Shown here: positions 40,096-48,937 of the stretch, piece after piece
Numbering within the stretch: the first letter of the stretch is position 1
Layout of the letters: every line of letters begins with the position of its first letter
Source: Piscinibacterium candidicorallinum
GTDB lineage: Bacteria > Pseudomonadota > Gammaproteobacteria > Burkholderiales > Burkholderiaceae_C
Assembly: GCF_047549485.1 (NCBI RefSeq)
Contig: NZ_CP180191.1
Coordinates: 682,001 to 746,000, forward strand
Direction: 5' to 3'
DNA: 64,000 nt
Notes under the pieces: model-generated
Seen by the model: the letters and a program-made list of their open reading frames with translations, nothing else
Database searches by the model: none
What the model was told of the DNA's origin: nothing
Position numbers and translations under genes: made by a program

Positions 40096-41097
40096 TTGAA
40101 TTCGCCCAACGACAGCAACGCAGCGCTGCTTGAAGTGCGCAACCTGCGCGTGGAATTTCCCACGCGGCGCGGCACGCTCACCGCCATCGATGATGTGAGC
40201 TTCTCGATCTCTGCCGGCGAGGTGCTGGGCGTGGTGGGCGAGTCCGGTGCGGGCAAATCGATTACTGGCGCAGCGATCATCGGCCTGCTCGAGCCCCCAG
40301 GCCGTGTGGCCGGCGGGCAGATCCTGCTCAACGGCAAGCGCATCGACAACCTGCCGTACGAGCAGATGCGCCGCATTCGCGGCCGCGAGATCGGTGCCAT
40401 CTTCCAGGACCCGCTGACCTCACTGAACCCGCTCTACACCGTGGGTCGCCAGCTGACCGAAACGATTCAGACGCATCTGGACCTGAGTGCCGACGCAGCG
40501 CGCAAGCGCGCCATCGAGCTGCTGGCCGAGACCGGCATCCCGGCACCGGACCGTCGTATCGATCACTACCCGCACCAGTTCTCCGGCGGCATGCGCCAGC
40601 GCGTGGTGATCGCGTTGGCGCTGGCAGCGCAGCCCAAGCTGGTGATTGCCGACGAACCGACCACAGCGCTGGACGTGAGCATCCAGGCGCAGATCATCAG
40701 CCTCATCAAGCGCTTGTGCCGCGAGCATGGCACCGCGGTCATGCTGGTCACGCACGACATGGGCGTGATTGCCGAAACCGCCGACCGCGTGGCCGTGATG
40801 TACGCCGGCCGCGTGGCCGAGATCGGGCCGGTGGCCGACGTGATCCACAACCCGCAGCACCCCTACACCAAGGGCCTGATGGGCAGCATCCCGGTGCTGG
40901 GCGAAACGACCGAGCGTCTGGCGCAGATCGACGGTGCCATGCCGCGCCTGAACGCCATCCCCACCGGTTGCGCCTACAACCCGCGCTGCCCACAGGTGTT
41001 TGCCCGCTGCAAGACCGAGCGGCCGGAGCTGTTCGCCGCAGGCAAGACGCAGGCGTCCTGCTGGCTGCATGCACAAGCCCCCAAGGCCGCCGCCTAG
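40096..41097 (+). CDS. Peptide-type ABC transporter ATPase, DppD/OppD-like
   Basis: 333 residues. Walker A GESGAGKS, Q-loop IFQDPLTSLNP, signature SGGMRQR, Walker B LVIADEPTTALD and the switch His in VTHDMG are intact. The C-terminal Opp/Dpp extension has GCAYNPRCPQVFARC, with Cys residues typical of the Fe-S-like cluster in this family. It probably starts with TTG at 40096 behind a GGAAGG site. It energises the permeases upstream together with the next ATPase. Confidence 0.93.
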   Translation: MNSPNDSNAALLEVRNLRVEFPTRRGTLTAIDDVSFSISAGEVLGVVGESGAGKSITGAAIIGLLEPPGRVAGGQILLNGKRIDNLPYEQMRRIRGREIGAIFQDPLTSLNPLYTVGRQLTETIQTHLDLSADAARKRAIELLAETGIPAPDRRIDHYPHQFSGGMRQRVVIALALAAQPKLVIADEPTTALDVSIQAQIISLIKRLCREHGTAVMLVTHDMGVIAETADRVAVMYAGRVAEIGPVADVIHNPQHPYTKGLMGSIPVLGETTERLAQIDGAMPRLNAIPTGCAYNPRCPQVFARCKTERPELFAAGKTQASCWLHAQAPKAAA

Positions 41098-41130
41098 CCC
41101 GGATACGAAAGCGTAGAACAAGCATTCATG

Positions 41131-41182
41131 CGCCTCTTCAGGCCAAACTGCCTGAAGAACCGCGCCAGACAAGCGGAAAGCC
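41131..41182 (-). repeat. Dispersed palindromic (REP-like) element, copy 1
   Basis: A 52-bp segment between the two ATPase genes. It contains the hairpin CTTCAGGC-CAAACT-GCCTGAAG and the flank AACCGCGCCAGACAAGCGGAAAGCC. Its reverse complement matches 54203-54255 over nearly its whole length with few differences. Confidence 0.8.
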
Positions 41183-41234
41183 TTCTGGAACTTGAGCCCA
41201 GGCAGCACCGCACTTTGGACTGAAGACACGCCCC

Positions 41235-42257
41235 ATGAGCGCCGTACTGAAAGAGAACGCCCAGCCGCAAGCCGATGTGGTGCTGTCGGCCAAGAACATC
41301 GCCAAGGTGTTCGATGTGTCCGCGCCCTGGCTGAACCGGGTCATCGAACGCAAGGGTCGCAGCCTGCTGCGCGCCGTGGACGGCGTGAGCTTCGACATCC
41401 GCCGGGGCGAAACCCTCGCGCTGGTGGGTGAATCCGGCTGCGGCAAGAGCACCGTGGCGCGCCTGCTCGTGGGCCTGTACGACACCAGCCAGGGCTCCAT
41501 CACCTTCGAAGGTCAGGACATCGGTGTGCTCAAGACGGCCGCGGGCCGCAAGCTGCGCCAGAAGATGCAGATGATCTTTCAGGACCCCTACGCCAGCCTG
41601 AACCCGCGCTGGCGCGTGCTGGACATCATCGCGGAGCCCATCCGCGAGCACAAACTGCTGCCGGAAAGTCAGATTGCCGACCGCGTGGCCGAGCTGCTCA
41701 AGCACGTGGGCCTGAACCCGGCCGACGGCGTGAAGTACCCGCACCAGTTCTCCGGCGGCCAGCGCCAGCGCTTGTCGATCGCGCGAGCCCTGGCCACCAA
41801 GGCCGAGTTCCTGGTCTGCGACGAACCCACCAGCGCGCTGGATGTGTCCGTGCAGGCGCAGGTGCTCAACCTGATGAAGGATCTGCAGCGCGAAGACGGC
41901 CTCACGTATCTCTTCATCAGCCACAACCTGCAGGTGGTGCACCACGTGGCCGACCGCGTGGGCGTGATGTACCTGGGCAAGCTGGTCGAACTCGCGCCCA
42001 AGCGCGAGATCTTCGATACGCCGCGCCACCCCTATACCCGCATGCTGCTGGACGCCATCCCGGACATCAAGATGACGGGCAAAGCGCGCACCCCGGTGGC
42101 CGGCGAGGTGCCCAACCCGCTCAACCCACCCTCCGGGTGCACCTTCCACCCGCGCTGCCCGCACGCCAACGAGCGCTGCAAGACCGAAGCGCCGCAAAGC
42201 AAGTTCTACGGCGCCAGCATCGTCGCCTGCCACGCGGTGGAAGAGGGTCGGATCTAG
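41235..42257 (+). CDS. Peptide-type ABC transporter ATPase, DppF/OppF-like
   Basis: 340 residues with Walker [10 protein letters not shown]-loop [15 protein letters not shown], signature [14 protein letters not shown], Walker [13 protein letters not shown], switch His in FISHNLQVV, and the OppF C-terminal [15 protein letters not shown]. An insert near residues 25-50 ([20 protein letters not shown]) is common in beta-proteobacterial DppF. Last gene of the transporter set. Confidence 0.94.
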   Translation: MSAVLKENAQPQADVVLSAKNIAKVFDVSAPWLNRVIERKGRSLLRAVDGVSFDIRRGETLALVGESGCGKSTVARLLVGLYDTSQGSITFEGQDIGVLKTAAGRKLRQKMQMIFQDPYASLNPRWRVLDIIAEPIREHKLLPESQIADRVAELLKHVGLNPADGVKYPHQFSGGQRQRLSIARALATKAEFLVCDEPTSALDVSVQAQVLNLMKDLQREDGLTYLFISHNLQVVHHVADRVGVMYLGKLVELAPKREIFDTPRHPYTRMLLDAIPDIKMTGKARTPVAGEVPNPLNPPSGCTFHPRCPHANERCKTEAPQSKFYGASIVACHAVEEGRI

Positions 42258-42380
42258 GTGCTGCTACGCGCCGTGTTTGCGGTAGCCAGCCACGCGGGTG
42301 CGCAAACCTCCGCATTTTCCCGGGTGGAGCAAACCAGGCTGCTGTCCTAGCGTTGTGCTCTCTTCTTGGGAGCACATCGA

Positions 42381-42821
42381 ATGTGGGCTGCATGGTCACA
42401 ACGTCTCGCGCGGACACCAAGACTTCTGTTGGCGATCGCGCTGATCGACGTCGTCTTCTTTACGGGGAAGAGCTTCATCACCCATCCCGCTGACTGGGGC
42501 TTGAATACGCTGGCCTTGCTGGTCGCAGTCGTGGTCTGGGCCTACCTCATCAAGGGTGTGCAGTGGCTCACGCGCGTGATGGCGGCGGCCTACTTCGCAT
42601 GGATCGGCTTTGCTTTGGGCAAGTACGGCGATGGCAAAGGGGTCTTCGGACTGGGCTGGGAGCATGGACCCGAGACAGCGTTCGCTCTGTTGGTAGGTGT
42701 CTACCTGTTGATGTTCCGCATCCGTCCCAGTCGGGCCGAGTGGGGCAGGTTCTCGCTGGTGCCAAGCAGCACGGTTGCATCGGCATCGCCCACGCCCTCA
42801 TCAAGCGCACCCGCCCGCTGA
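42381..42821 (+). CDS. Small membrane protein, function unknown
   Basis: 146 residues from the ATG at 42381 (MWAAWSQRLARTPRLLLAIALIDVVFF). Four hydrophobic helices cover about 14-120, then a Ser/Pro-rich tail. No motif known to me is visible. It has normal GC content and coding character, and no overlap with neighbours. A TTG five codons upstream is an alternative start. Confidence 0.6.
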   Translation: MWAAWSQRLARTPRLLLAIALIDVVFFTGKSFITHPADWGLNTLALLVAVVVWAYLIKGVQWLTRVMAAAYFAWIGFALGKYGDGKGVFGLGWEHGPETAFALLVGVYLLMFRIRPSRAEWGRFSLVPSSTVASASPTPSSSAPAR

Positions 42822-42939
42822 TGCGGGGCGCGAGAACGCGCCCGCCAGTCGCACGTACTGCGACCCCAGGCGATAGTCCTCGCGGGACAGTCCCGATGCG
42901 CTGAGCATGGGAGCTCTTCACAACCCCTTGGAGTCTCCC

Positions 42940-43767
42940 ATGTCCGCTGTACTTCCCACACCTCTCGATGCCACCGCGCACCGACCGGCCGCGGCGCAGC
43001 CCGCCTCGTCGGTGACGCGGCGCGTTCTGCTGGCCGTGTTTGCGATTGCTGTGATCGCATTGGCACTGGCAGGCCCGATCCCCCAGCCTGTCGACTACCA
43101 CGACTTTGCCGATACGCGGACCTTGCTGGGCGTGCCGTACGCGCTGGACGTGCTGTCCAATCTGCCCTTTCTGGGTGCTGGGCTCTGGTTGCTGCTTGCA
43201 GCCCGTGCGTGGCAGCGCAGCGCGCATCCCGCAGCCACCGCACTCGCGCTGGCCGGTGTGGCCTGCATGCTGACCGGTTTGGGTTCCGGCTACTACCACT
43301 GGGCGCCCGCCAACTGGGGGCTGCTCTGGGACCGTCTGCCGATCGGCGTGACCGCTGTGGCTCTTTTGGCGGTACTGCTCGTCGAGCATGTGGACGCGCG
43401 CTGGGGCCGGCGGCTGCCGCTCATGCTGCTGACGCTAGCGGCTCTGGCGAGTTCGGCCTACTGGTATCTCAGCGTGGGTTGGGGCGCAGAGGACTTGCGT
43501 CCTTATCTGCTGGCCCAGTTCTCGCCCATGATTGCGCTGCTGGTGTTGGCGCCGGGCATGCGCGGCGGACTTCTGCCGCGTTCGGCCTGGCTGCTTGCCG
43601 CAGCGGGCTACGCGCTGGCCAAGGTGTGCGAGGTGCTGGACGACCGGATCTTCCACTGGAGCGGCGAGCTGATTGCCGGGCACACGCTCAAGCACCTGTT
43701 TGCCGCGCTTGCGCTGGCGGTGCTTGCCGCCGTGGCTATGCGCCGGGCAGGTGCGACGCGCAGCTGA
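42940..43767 (+). CDS. Alkaline-ceramidase-like membrane hydrolase (CREST superfamily)
   Basis: 275 residues with about seven membrane helices. Motifs resemble the CREST superfamily of metal-dependent membrane hydrolases: YALDVLSNLPFLGAGLW, GLGSGYYHWAPANWGLLWDRLPIG (Ser, His and Asp) and GHTLKHLFAALA (two His). In alkaline ceramidases these residues bind zinc and cleave amide bonds in lipids. The substrate here is unknown. The ATG at 42940 is preferred for its GGAG site six bases upstream; an ATG at 42907 is in frame. It converges on the histidine kinase gene. Confidence 0.72.
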   Translation: MSAVLPTPLDATAHRPAAAQPASSVTRRVLLAVFAIAVIALALAGPIPQPVDYHDFADTRTLLGVPYALDVLSNLPFLGAGLWLLLAARAWQRSAHPAATALALAGVACMLTGLGSGYYHWAPANWGLLWDRLPIGVTAVALLAVLLVEHVDARWGRRLPLMLLTLAALASSAYWYLSVGWGAEDLRPYLLAQFSPMIALLVLAPGMRGGLLPRSAWLLAAAGYALAKVCEVLDDRIFHWSGELIAGHTLKHLFAALALAVLAAVAMRRAGATRS

Positions 43768-43834
43768 GCATGTGTGCACGCCGCGCTTGCGGCCCTGCTC
43801 CGGCGGCATGAATCGGCCAAACCGAGGGGCAAGC

Positions 43835-46800
43835 TCAGCTTTGCACTGCGTCATCACTTCGAGCAGCGGATGCCAAGGAGGGCTGCAGGGCGATGTCGGC
43901 CGGAGAACGGTTCAGCAGGCCGCCATCGCGCAGGCGCACGCAGATCGCCGCCAGGTCCTCGGGCCGGAAGGGTTTGCCCAGGAACGTATCCATGCCGGCG
44001 TGCAGACACTTGCGCTGCTCCTCGGGCAGCACAAAGGCCGTAGCACCCACGACTGCAAGATGCCGCAGACCGCGCTGGCGTTCCCATTCGCGCAGGCGGC
44101 GCGTGACGGTCATGCCGTCCACATCGGGCAACTGCACGTCCATGAGCACGAAATCGAAGCGATCATGCTCGGCCTGCAGGGTGGTCCACGCGGCTTCGCC
44201 GGTGCTGCGCGCTTCCGTGTGGATGCCCAGACTGGCAAGCTGGATCTGCGCCACGAGGCGGTTGACCTCGTTGTCATCCACCAGCAGCACCTGCAGGCCC
44301 GCGAAGTCGCTGTTCTCCGAGGGTTCAATCTTGACCGGGGCAGGGCCACCCTGGTGAGCACAATGGCGCAGGATGGCGCCGGCAAGCTGCGGCATCAGCA
44401 AGGGGCGATCCAGCATCACCAGGCGTTCCGGAGGCAGCAGCTCCGACAACGCAATCGGCTGTGCATCGCTCAGAGACGCGATCACGACCCAGTGCAGCGT
44501 GCGGTTGCGCTTGGCAATCTCGAGGAGCCGCGGCGCCAGAGCGGGGCGTGAGAGCACGGCACCATCGATGATGAGCCAGGTGCAGCAGGTGTTGCGCTCG
44601 GGCGCATCAAGCAGCGCCAGGTCGAAGGTCTGCAGAACCTTGATCTGCGGCTCGAGTGCCCCGAGACTCCCGGTGCAGTCGAGTGCATCGCGGCCGGCAC
44701 GTTCGAACCAGAAGATGCGCGGTAGCGACTTTTCGCTGGGCTGGACATCACTGCGTGCGATGGGCTCGCGCAGGGGCAGGTCGACGACAAAGCGCGTCCC
44801 TTCGCCCACCGTGCTGTAGACGTCGATCCGTCCGGCCATCAACTCCACGAGCCGGGCGCAAATGGACAGACCCAGGCCGGTGCCGCCGAAGCGCCGTGTG
44901 ATGGTCGCGTCCTCTTGGACAAAGGGCTGGAACAGCAGCCCCAGCCGATCGGCAGCGATGCCAGGGCCGCTGTCGATGACTTCCAGCCGCAGCCACCCGC
45001 AACCGTCGGGCGATGCCTGGTCCGGCGCAAGCCGCGAAACCCGCAGCGCCACCCGGCCGCTGCTGGTGAACTTGACCGCGTTGTCCAGGAGGTTGGTCAG
45101 CACCTGTCGCAGCCGGGTCGGGTCACCCACGAGGCTGCAGGCCAGATCAGCGGCCATGTGCACGTGCAGGGGCAACCCCTTTTCAGCTGCCTTGACCTCG
45201 ATAGGACGCAGCAGTGCGTCCAGCTCGTCGGTCAGGTCGAAGCGGATCGATTCCAGCGTGACGCGTTCTGCCTCGAGCTTGAAGTAGGTGAGCAGGTCAT
45301 TGACCAGCACGATCAGGGTGCGCGCGGAGTTGGCGATGAGATCCAGTTGATGGCGCTGGCTCGGCGGTAGCGGGTTGCGTAGCAGCAGCTCGGTCAGGCC
45401 CAGAATGCCGTGGATCGGTGTCCGGATCTCGTGGCTCATGCTAGCCAGCAGGCGCGACTTGGTCTCGCTCATGGCGGACGTGCGCTCCAGCGCCTCGGCG
45501 AGCTGATGTTCGGCGTGCTTGCGTGCAGTGATGTCCGAGACGGCGCCAAGCATGCGCACCGGCGCGCCGTGCGCGTCGCGTTCCACCACGCGCCCCCGGT
45601 CCTCGACCCAGAGCTCCTGGCCGTCGGTGCGCAGCATGCGGTGTGTACTTTGGTACTGCTCCACTTCGCCAGACAGCACTGCTTGAAGGCGCGCAACGAC
45701 CGCAGCGCGGTCCTCCGGGTGCAGCATGGATTCGAATTCGCTCAAGTCGCGTTCCAGCCGCTGATCCTGCACTGCGAAGATCTCGCACCAGCGTGGGTTG
45801 TTCTCCACGCGTCCACTCGGAATGTGCCAGTCCCACATACCTTCGCCGGCAATCTCCAGCAGATTGCTCAGGCGCTGCTGCAGATCGCGGATGCGATTCT
45901 GCTCCTGCAGCACGGCGGTGACGTCACGCGCGATGATCAGCAGATGCGTCTGGCCGCTGGCCGTGCGATAGGGGTGCTTGAGCGAGTAGTAGTGGTGCAT
46001 CTCGCCCGAACGATCTGGCGCGCTCTCCATGACAAAGAGCGTGCGACCTGCACGACGGGCCTCTTTGGAGCTCTCCCAGTACGCCTGCGTGTGCTCTTTG
46101 CCGATCGCAAAGTCCGACGCGGTTTTGCCGGCAAGTGCTGCCTCGGTGGTGCCGAATAGGTCTGCGAGTGCCTTGTTGGCGATCACGAAGCGATCGTTCT
46201 CGTCCATCACCATCACAAGGTCCGGCGACTCGCGCAGGATTGCCTGCAGCACTTCGTACTCGCGGCGACGTGCGGTTTCGCTATCGCGCAGGCGCCTGCG
46301 CATGCGACGCGTGGAGTGAAACACCAAGGCTGTGCCCAGCAGCAGCAGGATCCCGGCAGCGACCAGCATGAAGCCGGCGCGGCGTGTGGCCAGGATGGCG
46401 TTGCGGGACTCGGCTACTGTGCTGGCGAGGATGCGCTGCTCAAAGTTCTCGAGCAACTGACCGTATTCGCGCGCAGCGAGCATGAGCGCGCCGTGCTGCT
46501 TCTCATGGGCGTTCTGGTCCGCGCTCGAGCGCTCTGCCGCGCGGACAAGCGCGACGTAGCGGCCGCGTTCCTCGAGGAAGCGCGCACGTGCCTGCGCTGC
46601 CTCATCGAGCTGTCGTACACCGTAGCCCTCTGCGGGCACGATCCTGCGCAGCTCCTGAAGCACCACTGCGATGCGCTCGGCGTTGCGCTCGCCGATGTCG
46701 ATGACCCGGGCAAGATCCTGGTTGCGCGTGCTCGGCAGCAGTTCGGCCAGGGCAATGTTTACGCGCGCCATACGAACCCACTCGTCAGCCAGCAGCGTTG

Positions 46801-46966
46801 CACGCTGGGTCACGTCTTCGTGTTCGAGGGCCTGCGAGCCATTCGAAGCGACGCTAATGCCTGCGACGAGCAGGATCAGCGCCACGGCCAGCAGCCCTAT
46901 TGCCGCAAGGACGGCAATGGACGAGGCCTGCAGAGCGCGGCCAAGATTGCCGATGAGCTTGGACAT
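43835..46966 (-). CDS. Hybrid sensor histidine kinase (PAS-PAS-HisKA-HATPase-pseudoREC-REC)
   Basis: 1043 residues. Transmembrane helices at about 16-40 and 197-216 enclose a helical periplasmic sensor. Two PAS domains follow (about 235-350 and 365-482), then HisKA with phospho-acceptor His512 in SMSHEIRTP, HATPase (N box LLDNAVKF, DSGPGIA, GGTGLGLSI), a degenerate receiver-like segment (about 750-865) without the phospho-acceptor, and a true receiver (about 890-1010) with Asp943 in LMDVQLPDVDG. There is no output domain, so the phosphate must go to another protein. The ATG at 46966 is preferred over a TTG at 46987. It is divergent from the chemoreceptor gene. Confidence 0.92.
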   Translation of the reverse strand: MSKLIGNLGRALQASSIAVLAAIGLLAVALILLVAGISVASNGSQALEHEDVTQRATLLADEWVRMARVNIALAELLPSTRNQDLARVIDIGERNAERIAVVLQELRRIVPAEGYGVRQLDEAAQARARFLEERGRYVALVRAAERSSADQNAHEKQHGALMLAAREYGQLLENFEQRILASTVAESRNAILATRRAGFMLVAAGILLLLGTALVFHSTRRMRRRLRDSETARRREYEVLQAILRESPDLVMVMDENDRFVIANKALADLFGTTEAALAGKTASDFAIGKEHTQAYWESSKEARRAGRTLFVMESAPDRSGEMHHYYSLKHPYRTASGQTHLLIIARDVTAVLQEQNRIRDLQQRLSNLLEIAGEGMWDWHIPSGRVENNPRWCEIFAVQDQRLERDLSEFESMLHPEDRAAVVARLQAVLSGEVEQYQSTHRMLRTDGQELWVEDRGRVVERDAHGAPVRMLGAVSDITARKHAEHQLAEALERTSAMSETKSRLLASMSHEIRTPIHGILGLTELLLRNPLPPSQRHQLDLIANSARTLIVLVNDLLTYFKLEAERVTLESIRFDLTDELDALLRPIEVKAAEKGLPLHVHMAADLACSLVGDPTRLRQVLTNLLDNAVKFTSSGRVALRVSRLAPDQASPDGCGWLRLEVIDSGPGIAADRLGLLFQPFVQEDATITRRFGGTGLGLSICARLVELMAGRIDVYSTVGEGTRFVVDLPLREPIARSDVQPSEKSLPRIFWFERAGRDALDCTGSLGALEPQIKVLQTFDLALLDAPERNTCCTWLIIDGAVLSRPALAPRLLEIAKRNRTLHWVVIASLSDAQPIALSELLPPERLVMLDRPLLMPQLAGAILRHCAHQGGPAPVKIEPSENSDFAGLQVLLVDDNEVNRLVAQIQLASLGIHTEARSTGEAAWTTLQAEHDRFDFVLMDVQLPDVDGMTVTRRLREWERQRGLRHLAVVGATAFVLPEEQRKCLHAGMDTFLGKPFRPEDLAAICVRLRDGGLLNRSPADIALQPSLASAARSDDAVQS

Positions 46967-47071
46967 GTCGAGGACCCTTGGGAACAAATCCGGGAAATTC
47001 CGGATTCATGATGTCTTGGACAAAGACTAGGCGTAAGTAGGCTTTCTCGCTAGGTCTCCCAACCGATTGCG

Positions 47072-47105
47072 CCAATTGCGATCGTTTGCGAACGATCGGC
47101 ATTGG
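47072..47105. promoter_or_regulatory. Imperfect 34-bp palindrome between divergent signalling genes
   Basis: The core CGATCGTT-TGCG-AACGATCG (47079-47098) is perfect, and the palindrome extends outward to CCAAT...ATTGG with two mismatches per 15-base arm. It lies in the 351-bp divergent gap between the kinase (start 46966) and the chemoreceptor (start 47318). The rest of the gap shows no gene and no clear promoter. An operator is the simplest reading; a hairpin in the leader of either transcript is the alternative. Confidence 0.5.
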
Positions 47106-47317
47106 CAGAAAGCTGAGTATTCAAGCCGCTTTAGGCGAAAACTACGCGAAATTTGAGGCGGATCAACACCTTGAATTTCGTTGGTTTGCGTTAATTTTTC
47201 GTCGCATCTCGGGGTATTCCCTGTCGTGGACATTCCTATTCTGTCGAAGCGGTGTCGAGCTTAGGGTTTTTCATGGGATGGGTCTCGGCTCCGGCAGCAA
47301 CCCACATAGGAGCGGTC

Positions 47318-48910
47318 ATGAGAGCCAATCTTCCGGTCTCGCAGAGGGAGTACGAGTTTCCCGAGGGCGAAACGCTGGTATCCACCACGGATTTGGACAG
47401 CTACATCACCTACTGCAATCCGACCTTCGTGAAGGTCAGCGGCTACACCCAAGACGAATTACTCGGTCAACCCCACAACCTCGTACGGCATCCGGACATG
47501 CCGCCAGAGGCATTTCGCGACATGTGGCAGACCTTGCGTGCCGGCAAGCCCTGGTCAGCGTTGGTCAAAAACCGGCGCAAGGACGGTGACCATTACTGGG
47601 TGGTGGCCAATGCCACGCCCGTTATCAAGGACGGCCAGCCCACGGGCTACATGTCCGTGCGCACCAAACCGACGCGCCAGCAGATCGCTGATGCGGAAAA
47701 GCTCTATGCCCGCATGCGTGCCGACAAGGCAGCCGGCACCCAGACCCTGCGTCTGCATGAGGGTCGAGTCGTTCCGGCTGGCTGGCGGGGGCGTCTGTCC
47801 GAAGCCCTGCGCCTTGGAATTGCGGGCCGCCTCCTCTTGGCGCTGACGGTCATGGCAGTGGTTCCGGTCGGCCTGCTGGCGTGGCTTCCCGCGTCGGGCG
47901 TGGCGCGTTGGGTCATCGAAGCCATAGCGATTTCCGTGCTGCTTGGACTGGCGGCTATCTGGCTGCGCCGCTCGATCAGCCAGCCGCTGGCCGAGGCCGT
48001 GCTCGCGGCGAACCGGATCGCTGCCGGAGACCTGACGCAGAAGCTTGGGAGCGCGCGTGCCGATGAGGTAGGCGGCCTGCTTCGATCCTTGAATCAGCTC
48101 AACGTGAACCTTCAGGCGCTTGTGAGCGACGTGCGCAATGAAGTGCAGCGCATTGACCACGCTGCACACGAGATTGCCAGTGGCAATGCGGATCTGGCCA
48201 CACGGACTGAGACGCAGGCCAGCAGCATCGAGCAGACTGCCGCCTCGGTCGAGCAGTTTGCCGGTTCGGTGCGCCAGAACGCAGACAGCGCCAGCTCGGT
48301 CAGTGAACTGGCCGGTCAGGCCGCCGAGGTTGCCAGCCGCGGTGCGCGAGCGGTCAGCGAGGTGGTCCAGACCATGCAGACCATTCAGGGCGCAAGCCGC
48401 CGCATCACCGACATCATCGGTACCATCGACAGCATTGCCTTCCAGACCAACATCCTGGCCCTGAACGCGGCGGTCGAGGCTGCGCGTGCCGGCGACCAGG
48501 GCCGCGGCTTCGCTGTTGTGGCCGCTGAGGTGCGCACGCTCGCGCAGCGCAGTGCCCAGGCGGCGCGCGAGATCAAGCAGCTGATCGGCGCCAACGTGGA
48601 GCGCGTGGACGAAGGCAGCGAACTGGTGCAGGGTGCCGGGCGCACCATGGATGAACTCCACACCGCTGTGCAACGCGTGCGGCAGCTGGTCGATGAAGTC
48701 ACCAGCGCATCAGCCGAACAGGCTGCAGGCATCGACCAGGTCAACATTGGCATCGCGCAGCTTGAGAGCACGACGCAGCAGAACTCCGCGCTGGTCGAAC
48801 AATCCGCCGCAGCCTCGGAGTCGCTCAAGCGCCAGGCTGAAGCGTTGCAAAACCTGGTGGAGATCTTCCGGCTGCCCCAGCAGGGCGTCGACTTCGGTGC
48901 GCCAGCCTGA
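47318..48910 (+). CDS. Methyl-accepting chemotaxis protein with N-terminal PAS domain (Aer-like)
   Basis: 530 residues. A cytoplasmic PAS domain (about 10-120, with [21 protein letters not shown] and [16 protein letters not shown]) resembles that of the aerotaxis receptor Aer. Two close membrane helices (about 170-215), a HAMP region, and a C-terminal signalling domain follow; its tip [33 protein letters not shown] is the universal CheA/CheW-binding hairpin. The ATG at 47318 has an AGGAGCGG ribosome site. It senses redox or ligand state and signals to CheA; no che genes are in this window. Confidence 0.93.
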   Translation: MRANLPVSQREYEFPEGETLVSTTDLDSYITYCNPTFVKVSGYTQDELLGQPHNLVRHPDMPPEAFRDMWQTLRAGKPWSALVKNRRKDGDHYWVVANATPVIKDGQPTGYMSVRTKPTRQQIADAEKLYARMRADKAAGTQTLRLHEGRVVPAGWRGRLSEALRLGIAGRLLLALTVMAVVPVGLLAWLPASGVARWVIEAIAISVLLGLAAIWLRRSISQPLAEAVLAANRIAAGDLTQKLGSARADEVGGLLRSLNQLNVNLQALVSDVRNEVQRIDHAAHEIASGNADLATRTETQASSIEQTAASVEQFAGSVRQNADSASSVSELAGQAAEVASRGARAVSEVVQTMQTIQGASRRITDIIGTIDSIAFQTNILALNAAVEAARAGDQGRGFAVVAAEVRTLAQRSAQAAREIKQLIGANVERVDEGSELVQGAGRTMDELHTAVQRVRQLVDEVTSASAEQAAGIDQVNIGIAQLESTTQQNSALVEQSAAASESLKRQAEALQNLVEIFRLPQQGVDFGAPA

Positions 48911-48937
48911 CAGCGGGTCACCAGCGACCAGCCGCCA

